A DNA stretch of 64,000 bases from Streptomyces sp. 3214.6 (lineage in GTDB: Bacteria; Actinomycetota; Actinomycetes; Streptomycetales; Streptomycetaceae), in the NCBI RefSeq assembly GCF_900129855.1, contig NZ_LT670819.1, positions 7,192,001-7,256,000 of the forward strand, given 5' to 3'. Below the pieces are notes generated by a model. It had not been told where the DNA came from. It searched no databases and saw nothing but the letters and a program-made list of their open reading frames with translations. The translations under genes were made by a program, and so were the position numbers. Below are positions 25,897 to 34,676 of the stretch, one piece after another (within the stretch, counting starts at the first letter, position 1; every line of letters starts with the position of its first letter).

Positions 25897-26520
25897 TCAC
25901 GCCCGCGGCGCGCAGCCCAGGACATGCGCCTTCACCAACTCCGCGATGCGCGGGTCGCGCCGCTTGAACGCGGCCACCAACTCCTCGTGCTCCTCCGCGT
26001 ACGACTGCTGCACGGTGCCCAGCCAGCGGATGGACAGCGCCGTGAACACCTCGATGCCGAGGCCCTCCCAGGTGTGCAGCAGCACCGAGTTCCCGGCCGC
26101 CCGCACCAGCTCCCGGTGGAAGCCGACGGTGTGCCGCACCTGGCCGGTCCCGTCGGCCGCGCGGTCGGCCTCGTACAGGGCGACGACATGCGGTTCCAGG
26201 GCCGAGCAGTCCTCGGCGAGCCGCTGGGCGGCCAGCTCCGCCGCGATCGCCTCCAGACCGGCCCGGACGGGGTAGCTCTCCTCCAGGTCGGCGGCCGTCA
26301 GGTTGCGCACCCGCACCCCCTTGTTCGGCGCGGACTCGATCAGCCGCAGCGACTCCAGCTCCCGCAGCGCCTCCCGCACCGGCGTCTGACTGACCTCCAG
26401 CTCGGTCGCGATCCGCCGCTCCACGATCCGCTCGCCCGGCTTCCAGCGCCCGCTGACGATCCCCTCCACGATGTGCTCGCGGATCTGTTCGCGCAGCGAG
26501 TGGACGACGGGCGCGGTCAT
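25897..26520 (-). CDS. GntR-family (FCD) transcriptional regulator
   Basis: A 207-residue regulator. The winged helix covers residues 8-75 (LREQIREHIVEGIVSGRWKPG, then ELEVSQTPVREALRELESLRLI) and an FCD domain follows, with metal-type residues in VGFHRELVRAAGN, EEHEELV and VKAHVLGC. Upstream of aceE and in the same direction, it could act like PdhR or another carboxylate sensor, controlling pyruvate dehydrogenase, but the ligand cannot be read. A GTCT-N7-AGAC palindrome at 26563-26577, just before its start, may be an autoregulatory site. Confidence 0.92.
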   Translation of the reverse strand: MTAPVVHSLREQIREHIVEGIVSGRWKPGERIVERRIATELEVSQTPVREALRELESLRLIESAPNKGVRVRNLTAADLEESYPVRAGLEAIAAELAAQRLAEDCSALEPHVVALYEADRAADGTGQVRHTVGFHRELVRAAGNSVLLHTWEGLGIEVFTALSIRWLGTVQQSYAEEHEELVAAFKRRDPRIAELVKAHVLGCAPRA

Positions 26521-26562
26521 GAGGGCTCCTTCGAGCAGGGGCCGCCCCTCGGCCCCGGGGGC

Positions 26563-26577
26563 GTCTGACGCTTAGAC
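26563..26577. promoter_or_regulatory. Candidate autoregulatory operator of the GntR gene
   Basis: GTCTGACGCTTAGAC is an inverted repeat (GTCT/AGAC arms) 43 bases upstream of the GntR start. Its GTCTGAC core resembles known FCD-regulator sites. Inference from position and symmetry only. Confidence 0.4.
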
Positions 26578-26662
26578 AATACGGCCGTGAGCGCTTTCCA
26601 GAAGGGCACGTGGGGGTGCTTTACGCAGGTGAGACGAGACTTACACGGGGCCGGAACGACGA

Positions 26663-26696
26663 GCGCCCCCGCCCGGAAAACTCCGGACGGGGGCGC
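26663..26696. terminator. Terminator downstream of sucB
   Basis: A 15-bp stem with one G-T pair (26663-26677 with 26682-26696) and an AAAC loop, 21 bases past the sucB stop. Confidence 0.8.
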
Positions 26697-26716
26697 CCAT
26701 GGCTGAACCTCAGGGG

Positions 26717-28498
26717 TTACAGGCCGAGCTCGACCTCGAACTCGCCCGCCTCCAGGATCGCCTTGACCGCGGTCAGGTAACGGGCCGCGTCGGCGCCGTC
26801 GACCAGGCGGTGGTCGTAGGACAGGGTCAGGTACGTCATGTCGCGGACGCCGATGACCGTGCCCTCCTCCGTCTCGATGACGGCCGGACGCTTGACCGTG
26901 GCACCGATGCCGAGGATCGCGACCTGGTTCGGCGGCACGATGATCGTGTCGAACAGCGCGCCGCGCGAGCCGGTGTTGGAGATGGTGAAGGTCGCGCCGG
27001 ACAGCTCGTCCGGGGTGATCTTGTTCGCCCGGACCTTGCCCGCCAGGTCGGCGGTGGCCTTGGCGATGCCGGCGATGTTCAGGTCGCCCGCGTGCTTGAT
27101 GACCGGGGTCATCAGGCCCTTCTCCGAGTCCACCGCGATACCGACGCTCTCGGTGTCGAAGTAGGTGATCGTGCCCTCTTCCACGTTGATCCGGGCGTTG
27201 ACGGCCGGGTGGGCCTTCAGCGCCTGGGCCGCCGCCTTCACGAAGAACGGCATCGGGGAGAGCTTGACGCCCTCGCGCGCGGCGAAGGAGTCCTTGGCCT
27301 GAGCGCGCAGCCGCATCAGGCGGGTGACGTCGACCTCGACGACCGACGACAGCTGCGCCTGCTCGTGCAGCGCCTTGACCATGTTGTCGCCGATGACCTT
27401 GCGGATGCGCGGCATCTTGACGGTCTGGCCGCGCAGCGGGGAGGCCTCGAGCTTCGGGGCCTTCTTCGCGGCGGCGGCAGCAGGCGCGGCAGCGGCCGGA
27501 GCCGGGGCAGCGGCGGCGGCCTTCGCGGCCTCGGCGGCGGCGAGGACGTCCTGCTTGCGGATCCGACCGCCGACGCCGGTGCCCTTGACGGCGGCCAGGT
27601 CGACGCCGTTCTCGGCGGCGAGCTTGCGCACCAGCGGGGTCACGTACGCACCCTCGTCGGTGGCCTGCGCGGCGGGCGCGGGCGCCGGGGTGACCGGAGC
27701 CGGAGCGACCGGCGCGGGCGCCGGAGCGGCCGGAGCCGGGGCAGCGGCGACCGGGGCGGGCGCCGGAGCGGCGGGGGCCGGGGCCGGGGCGGCCGGCACC
27801 GGAGCGGCCGGAGCCGGGGCAGCGGCGGCGGGCGCCGGGGCGGCGGGAGCCGGAGCAGCCGCGGGGGCCGCGCCCGGGGCGCCGATGACGGCGAGCTTGG
27901 CGCCGACCTCGGCGGTCTCGTCCTCACCGACGGTGATCTCCAGCAGCACACCCGAGGTGGGCGCCGGGATCTCGGTGTCCACCTTGTCGGTCGACACCTC
28001 CAGCAGCGGTTCGTCGGCCTCGACGCTGTCGCCGACCGACTTCAGCCAGCGGGTGACGGTGCCCTCGGTGACGGACTCGCCGAGCGCGGGCAGGACCACG
28101 TCCGTGCCCTGCGCGGAACCGGCGCCGGCGGCGGCCTCGGCGGTGGGCGCCGGGGCGGGAGCGGCCTGCTCGGTGGAGGGCTGGGCGGCCGGGGTGGGCT
28201 CGGGAGCCGGGGCCGCGACGGGCTCGGCGACCGGTGCCGGAGCGGCAGCAGCCGCACCCGTGCCGTCGTCGATGACGGCGAGCTCGGCGCCGACCTCGAC
28301 CGTCTCGTCCTCGGCGACCTTGATGGAGGCCAGGATGCCGGCGGCGGGGGAGGGGATCTCGGTGTCGACCTTGTCGGTCGACACCTCGAGCAGCGGCTCG
28401 TCGGCCTCTACGCGCTCACCCTCGGCCTTCAGCCAGCGGGTGACAGTGCCCTCGGTGACGCTCTCGCCGAGCGCCGGAAGGGTTACGGAAACCGCCAT
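26717..28498 (-). CDS. sucB: Dihydrolipoyl acyltransferase E2 (SucB type), two lipoyl domains
   Basis: A 593-residue E2 core. Two lipoyl domains (about residues 3-77 and 125-200) each contain EVSTDKVDTEIP with the lipoyl-Lys. They are joined by long Ala/Pro linkers. A peripheral-subunit-binding domain follows (TPLVRKLAAENGVDLAAVKGTG...GRIRKQDVL), then the catalytic domain with SYDHRLVDGADA (His and Asp). This matches the actinobacterial SucB family (TIGR02927), which in mycobacteria serves as the sole E2 for both pyruvate and 2-oxoglutarate oxidation. ATG at 28498 with AAGGAG upstream. The next gene upstream is lpd. Confidence 0.95.
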   Translation of the reverse strand: MAVSVTLPALGESVTEGTVTRWLKAEGERVEADEPLLEVSTDKVDTEIPSPAAGILASIKVAEDETVEVGAELAVIDDGTGAAAAAPAPVAEPVAAPAPEPTPAAQPSTEQAAPAPAPTAEAAAGAGSAQGTDVVLPALGESVTEGTVTRWLKSVGDSVEADEPLLEVSTDKVDTEIPAPTSGVLLEITVGEDETAEVGAKLAVIGAPGAAPAAAPAPAAPAPAAAAPAPAAPVPAAPAPAPAAPAPAPVAAAPAPAAPAPAPVAPAPVTPAPAPAAQATDEGAYVTPLVRKLAAENGVDLAAVKGTGVGGRIRKQDVLAAAEAAKAAAAAPAPAAAAPAAAAAKKAPKLEASPLRGQTVKMPRIRKVIGDNMVKALHEQAQLSSVVEVDVTRLMRLRAQAKDSFAAREGVKLSPMPFFVKAAAQALKAHPAVNARINVEEGTITYFDTESVGIAVDSEKGLMTPVIKHAGDLNIAGIAKATADLAGKVRANKITPDELSGATFTISNTGSRGALFDTIIVPPNQVAILGIGATVKRPAVIETEEGTVIGVRDMTYLTLSYDHRLVDGADAARYLTAVKAILEAGEFEVELGL

Positions 28499-28564
28499 GG
28501 TTTCGGTTGCTCCTTACGAATTGCGGAAGTCTGAGTCGTCGCTTCGACGTGTTTCGACCGAGGG

Positions 28565-29953
28565 TCAGTCGTGCGCGTGCAGCGGCTTGCCCGCCAGGGC
28601 CAGGTGGGCCTCGCCGAGCGCCTCGTTCTGCGTGGGGTGGGCGTGGATGAGCTGCGCGACCTCGGCCGGCAGCGCCTCCCAGTTGTAGATCAGCTGGGCT
28701 TCGCCGACCTGCTCGCCCATGCGGTCACCGACCATGTGGACGCCGACCACGGCACCGTCCTTGACCTGGACGAGCTTGATCTCGCCCGAGGTGTTCAGGA
28801 TCTTGCTCCTGCCGTTGCCCGCCAGGTTGTACTTCAGAGCGACGACCTTGTCCGCGCCGTAGATCTCCTTGGCCTTGGCCTCGGTGATGCCCACGGAGGC
28901 GACCTCCGGGTGGCAGTACGTCACCCGCGGCACACCGTCGTAGTCGATCGGGACGGCCTTGAGACCGGCCAGACGCTCCGCCACCAGGATGCCCTCGGCG
29001 AAGCCGACGTGCGCGAGCTGGAGCGTGGGGACCAGGTCGCCGACCGCGGAGATCGTCGGGACGTTGGTGCGCATGTACTCGTCGACCAGGACGTAGCCGC
29101 GGTCCATCGCGACGCCCTGCTCCTCGTAGCCCAGACCGGCGGAGACGGGCCCGCGGCCCACCGCGACCAGCAGGACCTCGGCCTCGAACTCCTTGCCGTC
29201 GGCCAGGGTGACCTTGACGCCGTCGGCGGTGTACTCGGCCTTCGAGAAGAAGGTGCCCAGGTTGAACTTGATGCCGCGCTTGCGGAACGCGCGCTCAAGA
29301 AGCTTGGAGGAGTTCTCGTCCTCGACCGGCACGAGGTGCTTCAGACCCTCGATGACCGTGACGTCGGAGCCGAAGGACTTCCACGCCGAGGCGAACTCGA
29401 CGCCGATGACACCGCCGCCGAGGATGATCGCGGACTTCGGCACGCGGTCCAGGACGAGGGCGTGGTCGGAGGAGATGATCCGGTTGCCGTCGATCTCCAG
29501 GCCCGGCAGCGACTTCGGCACGGAGCCGGTCGCCAGGAGCACATGGCGCCCCTGGATCCGCCGGCCGTTCACGTCGACGGAGGTGGGAGAGGACAGCCGG
29601 CCCTCACCCTCGATGTACGTCACCTTCCGGGAGGCGACAAGTCCCTGCAGGCCCTTGTACAGGCCGGAGATCACGCCGTCCTTGTACTTGTGGACCCCGG
29701 CGATGTCGATGCCCTCGAAGGTGGCCTTGACGCCGAACTGCTCGCTCTCGCGGGCCTGGTCGGCGATCTCGCCCGCGTGCAGCAGGGCCTTGGTGGGGAT
29801 GCAACCCCGGTGCAGGCAGGTGCCGCCGACCTTGTCCTTCTCGATCAGGGCGACGTCCAGGCCCAGCTGCGCCCCGCGCAGGGCCGCGGCGTAACCGCCA
29901 CTACCACCGCCGAGGATCACTAGGTCGAAAACGGTGCTGGCGTCGTTCGCCAC
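28565..29953 (-). CDS. lpdA: Dihydrolipoyl dehydrogenase (E3)
   Basis: A 462-residue flavoprotein that reoxidises the dihydrolipoyl groups of E2 with NAD+. It has the FAD motif LGGGSGGYAAALRGAQLG, the redox disulfide GGTCLHRGCIPTK, the NAD motif LGGGVIGVEFAS, the second FAD motif SAVGDL, and the C-terminal base HAHPTQNE. GTG at 29953 (VANDASTVFDLV) follows GGAGG; a longer reading adds no homology. It precedes sucB by 66 bases in what should be one transcription unit. Confidence 0.97.
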   Translation of the reverse strand: MANDASTVFDLVILGGGSGGYAAALRGAQLGLDVALIEKDKVGGTCLHRGCIPTKALLHAGEIADQARESEQFGVKATFEGIDIAGVHKYKDGVISGLYKGLQGLVASRKVTYIEGEGRLSSPTSVDVNGRRIQGRHVLLATGSVPKSLPGLEIDGNRIISSDHALVLDRVPKSAIILGGGVIGVEFASAWKSFGSDVTVIEGLKHLVPVEDENSSKLLERAFRKRGIKFNLGTFFSKAEYTADGVKVTLADGKEFEAEVLLVAVGRGPVSAGLGYEEQGVAMDRGYVLVDEYMRTNVPTISAVGDLVPTLQLAHVGFAEGILVAERLAGLKAVPIDYDGVPRVTYCHPEVASVGITEAKAKEIYGADKVVALKYNLAGNGRSKILNTSGEIKLVQVKDGAVVGVHMVGDRMGEQVGEAQLIYNWEALPAEVAQLIHAHPTQNEALGEAHLALAGKPLHAHD

Positions 29954-30258
29954 GTCACGTCCTCCATGCATGTGCGCCACGCCGGTCTCCAGTGACCGGT
30001 CGGCGGCTGGTGTCCGGCCGCTCTGTTATCGGCCCTGTGGTGGGGGCCCTGTCCTGCCGAGCCCCATCCTCGCACTTGTCGGAGGCGGACGAGACACGGG
30101 GCCGGGGTGTGAGACACCCCACGCTCACATGTGACGGACGTGGGGGGAGCCGGTTCAGGGGGGCGAGGAACTGCGCGACCAGCCACATATGGCCCGCACC
30201 CGCCACATGACGGACGGGCCCGAGTGATCAGGCGCACAGTCCCCCTCTCCCGGAGCGA
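29954..30258. other. Non-coding gap of about 305 bases between lpdA and pepA
   Basis: It should hold the lpdA-sucB promoter and the end of the pepA transcript. The only recognisable element is a copy of the intergenic Streptomyces repeat at 30160-30185. I see no convincing gene or strong terminator hairpin. Confidence 0.6.
30160..30185. repeat. Streptomyces intergenic repeat, copy B
   Basis: Bases 30168-30184 (GAACTGCGCGACCAGCC) are identical to 22776-22792. The left flank (GGGGCGAG) matches the GGGGCG-type arm of the wider family. Unlike copy A it lacks the long hairpin. Confidence 0.55.
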
Positions 30259-31815
30259 CTAGCCCAGGTCGCCGGAGGCGGTGAGCTCCGCGAGCCGCAC
30301 CAGCGTCCGCACCGCCGTACCCGTACCGCCCTTCGGCGTGTACCCGAAGGGACCCCCCTCGTTGAACGCGGGCCCGGCGATGTCCAGGTGCGCCCAGGTG
30401 ATCCCCTCGCCGACGAACTCCCGCAGGAAGAGCCCGGCCACCAGCCCGCCGCCCATCCGCTCACCCATGTTCGCGATGTCGGCGACGCCGGAGTCCATGC
30501 CCTTGCGCAGGTGCTCCGGCAGCGGCATCGGCCAGGCCGGCTCGCCGACCTCCTCGGCGGCCTCGTGCACCGCGGAGCGGAACGCGTCGTCGTTCGCCAT
30601 GATCCCGAAGGTCCGGCTGCCCAGCGCCAGCATCATCGCGCCGGTCAGGGTCGCCACGTCGACGATCGCGTCCGGCTTCTCCTCGGAGGCCGCCCACAGC
30701 GCGTCCGCCAGGACCAGCCGGCCCTCGGCGTCGGTGTTGAGGACCTCGACGGTCTTGCCGCTGTACATGCGCAGCACGTCACCCGGGCGGGTGGCGGAGC
30801 CCGACGGCATGTTCTCGGCGAGCGCCAGCCAGCCGGTGACGTTGACCTCGAGCCCGAGCCGTGCGGCGGCGACGACCGCGGCGAAGACCGCCGCCGCACC
30901 GCTCATGTCGCACTTCATCGTCTCGTTGTGCCCGGCCGGCTTCAGCGAGATGCCGCCCGAGTCGTAGGTGATGCCCTTGCCGACGAAGGCGAGGTGCTTC
31001 TTCGCCTTGCCCGAGGTGTACGACAGCTTCACCAGGCGCGGGGCGGCGGCCGAGCCGGAGCCGACGCCCAGGATGCCGCCGTAGCCGCCCTTGGCGAGGG
31101 CCTTGTCGTCGAGCACCTGCACCTTGATGCCGTGCTCCTTGGCCGCCGTCTGGGCGAGCGCGGCGAACGCCTGCGGGTCGAGGTCGTTCGGCGGCATGTT
31201 GATCAGGTCGCGGGCGCGGTTGAGCTCCTCGCCGACCGCGGCGGCACGCAGCAGCGCCGCCTTGTGGACGGCGTCGCGCGGCTTCCCGCCCAGCAGGGCG
31301 GCCTCGGCGAGCGGCGCCCTGCCGTTCTTGCCGTTCTTGGCCCTGGCGTCCTTGCCGCCCGGCCCGGTCTGCTTGTAGGCGTCGAAGGAGTACGCGCCGA
31401 GCAGCACGCCCTCGGCGATCGCGCCGATGTCGGCGGCGTCGGTGACCGGCAGGGCGAACGCGGCCTTCTTGGAGCCGGCGAGGGCGCGGGCGGCCACGCC
31501 GGCGGCCCTGCGCAGCGCCTCGGCGTCGAAACCGGCGTCCTTCTCGGGCTCGGCTCCGAGCCCCACCGCGAGCACGAGCGGCGCCTTGAAGCCGGCCGGG
31601 GCGGGCAGCTTCGTCACCTCGCCCTCGGCCCCGGAGGCACCGAGGGTTTCCAGGACGCCGGCGAGTCGGCCGTCGTAGGCCTTGTCGAGGGCTTCGGCGC
31701 CTGGGGCAACGATCAGGTCGCCAGACCTGGATGCGGCGCCCTTGGCGACACCGATCACGATCGCGTCGGCCCGGAGGCCGGGCGCCGCGGCGGTGCTGAG
31801 AGTGAGAGCAGTCAC
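30259..31815 (-). CDS. pepA: Leucyl aminopeptidase (M17)
   Basis: A 518-residue cytosolic aminopeptidase. The C-terminal catalytic domain carries the two-metal site: FVGKGITYDSGGISLKP (Lys and Asp ligands), MKCDMSGAAAV, and the signature NTDAEGRLVLADAL (Asp and Glu ligands, catalytic Arg). The N-terminal macro-like domain covers about residues 1-170. It removes N-terminal residues such as leucine from peptides and usually forms hexamers. GTG at 31815. Divergent from the GH114 lipoprotein. Confidence 0.96.
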   Translation of the reverse strand: MTALTLSTAAAPGLRADAIVIGVAKGAASRSGDLIVAPGAEALDKAYDGRLAGVLETLGASGAEGEVTKLPAPAGFKAPLVLAVGLGAEPEKDAGFDAEALRRAAGVAARALAGSKKAAFALPVTDAADIGAIAEGVLLGAYSFDAYKQTGPGGKDARAKNGKNGRAPLAEAALLGGKPRDAVHKAALLRAAAVGEELNRARDLINMPPNDLDPQAFAALAQTAAKEHGIKVQVLDDKALAKGGYGGILGVGSGSAAAPRLVKLSYTSGKAKKHLAFVGKGITYDSGGISLKPAGHNETMKCDMSGAAAVFAAVVAAARLGLEVNVTGWLALAENMPSGSATRPGDVLRMYSGKTVEVLNTDAEGRLVLADALWAASEEKPDAIVDVATLTGAMMLALGSRTFGIMANDDAFRSAVHEAAEEVGEPAWPMPLPEHLRKGMDSGVADIANMGERMGGGLVAGLFLREFVGEGITWAHLDIAGPAFNEGGPFGYTPKGGTGTAVRTLVRLAELTASGDLG

Positions 31816-32142
31816 GGTGGTGAAATCTCGCTTCCGATGTGGAGTTTGCTGTGGCCGGAGGGTGTGGGTCGACCAGGCCCGACAGCCGACCCTAGAGCCG
31901 GGCAGAGGGTGCGGTCGTATCCGGGGTCTGCCTCACCGGCGCGGCGGACCGGTGCGGCGAATCCCGGAACGAGCCTACGCGTGCGTGTGTGTTCGCTCAG
32001 CACGCGAGGGTTCACCTGTCGATGGCGTCGTAGCCACTTGTCGATCCTCGCACTCCATGAACTGGGTCACACCCGTCGGGTTCCGGTGCCTCGGACGGCG
32101 ATCATCGTGGAGTACGTTGCCGCACAACCTGGAGCCCGCCCG
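31816..32142. other. Divergent promoter region, about 330 bases
   Basis: The region separates the GTG starts of pepA and the GH114 lipoprotein. I see no gene, no strong palindrome and no terminator; the lipoprotein frame is open upstream to 32108 and beyond, but with no signal sequence there. Confidence 0.5.
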
Positions 32143-32979
32143 GTGAGACGCCCGACCGTTCTGCTGCCCCTTCTCGGCCTGCTGCTCGCGGGCTGCGCCT
32201 CCGCGCCGGACGACCCACCGCAGGACCGGCCTGACGGCTCGTCATCGGGCGCGACGTCGGCGAGCGGGAAGGTCTGGCAGCCCGCCCCCGGCATCGACTG
32301 GCAGTGGCAGCTCAGCGGACGCCTCGACACCTCCGTCGACGTGCCCGTCTACGACATCGACGGCTTCGACCAGACCAAGGACACGGTCGCCGGGCTGCAC
32401 GACGACGGCCGCAAGGTCATCTGCTACCTCTCCACCGGCGCCTGGGAGGACTGGCGCCCCGACGCCGCGAAATTCCCCAAATCGGTGATCGGCAAAGGCA
32501 ACGGCTGGGACGGCGAACGCTGGCTCGACATCCGCCGGACCGACGTCCTCGAACCGCTGATGGCGGCCCGCCTCGACATGTGCCGGGCCAAGGGCTTCGA
32601 CGCCGTCGAGCCGGACAACATGGACGGCTACAAGAACACCACCGGCTTCCCGATCAAGGCCGCCGACCAACTCCGCTACAACCGTCTCATCGCCGGCCTC
32701 GCCCACGACCGGGGCATGTCCGTCGGCCTGAAGAACGACCTCGACCAGATCCCCGCCCTCGTCGACGACTTCGACTTCGCCGTCAACGAACAGTGCGCCC
32801 AGTACGACGAGTGCGAGGAGATGACCCCCTTCATCGAGGCGGGCAAGGCCGTCTTCCACGTCGAGTACGAACTCCCCACCAGCGACTTCTGCGCCGACTC
32901 CCGCCGCCTGCGCCTGAGTTCCCTGCTGAAGAAGTACGAACTGGGGGTATGGCGCGAGACCTGCCATCCGGCCGGCTAG
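32143..32979 (+). CDS. GH114 endo-alpha-1,4-polygalactosaminidase-like lipoprotein
   Basis: A 278-residue secreted lipoprotein. The signal MRRPTVLLPLLGLLLAGC has a lipobox LLAGC with Cys18, then a Ser/Asp/Gly linker. The glycoside hydrolase 114 barrel follows: WQWQLSG, PVYDIDGFDQ, VICYLSTGAWEDWRPD, WLDIRR, and the acidic signature DAVEPDNMDGY, where the catalytic Glu is expected. The family cuts galactosaminogalactan-type polymers. Start GTG 32143 is chosen by the signal peptide and GGAG eight bases upstream. It ends eight bases before the convergent cobS gene. Confidence 0.9.
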   Translation: MRRPTVLLPLLGLLLAGCASAPDDPPQDRPDGSSSGATSASGKVWQPAPGIDWQWQLSGRLDTSVDVPVYDIDGFDQTKDTVAGLHDDGRKVICYLSTGAWEDWRPDAAKFPKSVIGKGNGWDGERWLDIRRTDVLEPLMAARLDMCRAKGFDAVEPDNMDGYKNTTGFPIKAADQLRYNRLIAGLAHDRGMSVGLKNDLDQIPALVDDFDFAVNEQCAQYDECEEMTPFIEAGKAVFHVEYELPTSDFCADSRRLRLSSLLKKYELGVWRETCHPAG

Positions 32980-32986
32980 GGCTGCC

Positions 32987-33838
32987 CTAGGCCCCCTGGT
33001 GGCCCAGGCAGAAGACCACGAGGGCGGTGGTCGCCGCCGTTTCGGCGAGGCCGCCGAACACGTCCCCGGTGACCCCGCCGAAGCGGCGCGTGCAGTGCCG
33101 TAGGAGGAGTTCGGCGGCGGCGAGGGCGGCGAGGATCGCGAGCGCCGGGCGGACGGCGTCGTACGGCTCGAAAAGGGGACCCGGCTCGACCGGCCCGAGG
33201 AGGGCGACGACGCCGTCGCCCCCGTACGGTCCGAGCCACGCGCCCGCGGCCGCCGCCGCCAGCGTGACCGCGACGGCGGCGATCACCGCGCCCCGCACCG
33301 GGACCACGCCCGCGACCGCCGCCCCCAGCCCCTCCGGCCGCGCGGCCGGCACCCCGTCGCGGGCCGCCAGGGTCAGCGCGAGTCGGGCGGCGGCCGCCGA
33401 GACGACGGCGGCCAGCGCGCCCAGGGTCCACGAGACCTCGTAGAGCTGCGTCAGCGCGGCCACTTGGGCGAGCAGCACGACGACGAGCGTGAGCACGCCG
33501 AACGGGCCGATGTCGGACTGCTTCATGATGCGCAGCGCGTCCTCGGCGGGCTTGCCGCTGCCGAGTCCGTCCGCGGTGTCGGCCAGCCCGTCCAGGTGCA
33601 GACCACGGGTGAGGACGGCGGGCACGGCGGCGGAGGCGACGGCGGCCAGCAGCGGGCTCGCGCCCAGCCGGAGCAGCAGCAGCCCGAGCCCCGCCGCGCA
33701 GCCGCCGACGACCAGCCCGACCAGCGGGGCGCTCAGCATGCCCCCACGGGCGGCCTGCCGATCCCAGCGGGTCACCCTGACCGGGAGCACGCTGAGGGTA
33801 CCGAAGGCGAACCGAAGGCCGTCGAGAGGCGAGGTCAT
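32987..33838 (-). CDS. cobS: Adenosylcobinamide-GDP ribazoletransferase (cobalamin synthase)
   Basis: A 283-residue integral membrane enzyme joining adenosylcobinamide-GDP to alpha-ribazole(-phosphate), the last assembly step of the nucleotide loop. It has an N-terminal MTSPLDGLRFAFGTLSVLPV motif, the RGLHLDGLADTADGLGSGKPAEDALRIMKQSDIGPFG metal/substrate block (split here over residues 85-120), and about seven helices. Start ATG 33838; an in-frame GTG two codons upstream is possible. cobT and cobU lie at 37189 and 39462, all on the same strand. Confidence 0.95.
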   Translation of the reverse strand: MTSPLDGLRFAFGTLSVLPVRVTRWDRQAARGGMLSAPLVGLVVGGCAAGLGLLLLRLGASPLLAAVASAAVPAVLTRGLHLDGLADTADGLGSGKPAEDALRIMKQSDIGPFGVLTLVVVLLAQVAALTQLYEVSWTLGALAAVVSAAAARLALTLAARDGVPAARPEGLGAAVAGVVPVRGAVIAAVAVTLAAAAAGAWLGPYGGDGVVALLGPVEPGPLFEPYDAVRPALAILAALAAAELLLRHCTRRFGGVTGDVFGGLAETAATTALVVFCLGHQGA

Positions 33839-33911
33839 GGACACCGCGGCAGACTAGCCCGGACGCCGCACCGGCGAGACAGCCCACCCCTTCCGCCGGG
33901 AAACTGGCGGC

Positions 33912-34676
33912 ATGGGCCAGTGGCTGCAGCGCAACATCGTCGAACCGGGCAAGCTCCCGCTGCTCCTGGCGCTGGCCGCGCTCGTGCTCACGTTCGTGAT
34001 CACCCGGGTCATCACGCGTCTGATCCGGGCGGGCAAGGGCCCGTTCGGCAACATCAGCTCCGGCGGGGTGCACATCCACCATGTGGTGCCGGGCGTGGTG
34101 CTGACCGTCGCGGGCGGCTTCGGCGCGGTGACGAGCGGCCTGCGGGGCTTCGGCTCGGGCGCCTTCGCGATCGTCTTCGGCATCGGCACGGGCCTCGTCC
34201 TCGACGAGTTCGCGCTGATCCTGCATCTCGACGACGTGTACTGGACGGAGGCGGGCCGTAAGAGCGTGGAGGCCGTGGTGCTGACCGTGGCCCTGGTCGG
34301 GCTGCTGCTGGTGGGCTTCTCGCCGTTCGGCGTCAACGACATGAGCGACGAGGAGCTTCAGGACCGGGGGAGGGTCATCTCGACCGTGGTCGTGAACTTC
34401 CTGTTCTCGCTGGCGGTGCTGGCGAAGGGGAAGGCCAAGATGGCGGTCTTCAGCGTGTTCGTGCCGTTTTTGGGGCTGGTGGGCTTCATTCGGCTGGCCC
34501 GGCCGGGCTCGCCGTGGGCCCGGAGGTTCTACGGCCGTCGTCCGCGTGCGCGGGCCAAGGCCGTGCTCCGCGCGTATCGCCACGACCGGCGGTGGGCCGG
34601 GCCCCGGCGGTGGGTGGGGGACTGGCTGGGCGGGAAGACGGACGCCGAGCTCGCTCAGTCCCGTAAGGGGGAGTGA
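33912..34676 (+). CDS. Integral membrane protein, unknown function
   Basis: A 254-residue protein with about five or six membrane helices (residues 18-35, 52-70, 76-100, 120-138, 155-175, 180-195) and a very basic cytoplasmic tail (RRPRARAKAVLRAYRHDRRW). A conserved-looking GGVHIHHVVPG motif near residue 55 and LDEFALILHLDDVYW near 96 hold His and Asp pairs that could bind a metal, which is a guess. I do not recognise the family. Its last 191 bases overlap the convergent rhomboid-like gene. Confidence 0.82.
   Translation: MGQWLQRNIVEPGKLPLLLALAALVLTFVITRVITRLIRAGKGPFGNISSGGVHIHHVVPGVVLTVAGGFGAVTSGLRGFGSGAFAIVFGIGTGLVLDEFALILHLDDVYWTEAGRKSVEAVVLTVALVGLLLVGFSPFGVNDMSDEELQDRGRVISTVVVNFLFSLAVLAKGKAKMAVFSVFVPFLGLVGFIRLARPGSPWARRFYGRRPRARAKAVLRAYRHDRRWAGPRRWVGDWLGGKTDAELAQSRKGE

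Noticed and set aside
27470..27880. Tandem repeats inside sucB as an inserted element
   Set aside because: They encode the Ala/Pro hinge between the lipoyl and core domains, normal for actinobacterial E2 proteins.
26699..28534. Long plus-strand frame opposite sucB with Gly/Arg/Ser repeats
   Set aside because: The repeats mirror the Ala/Pro linkers of SucB read backwards; no homology to a protein family.
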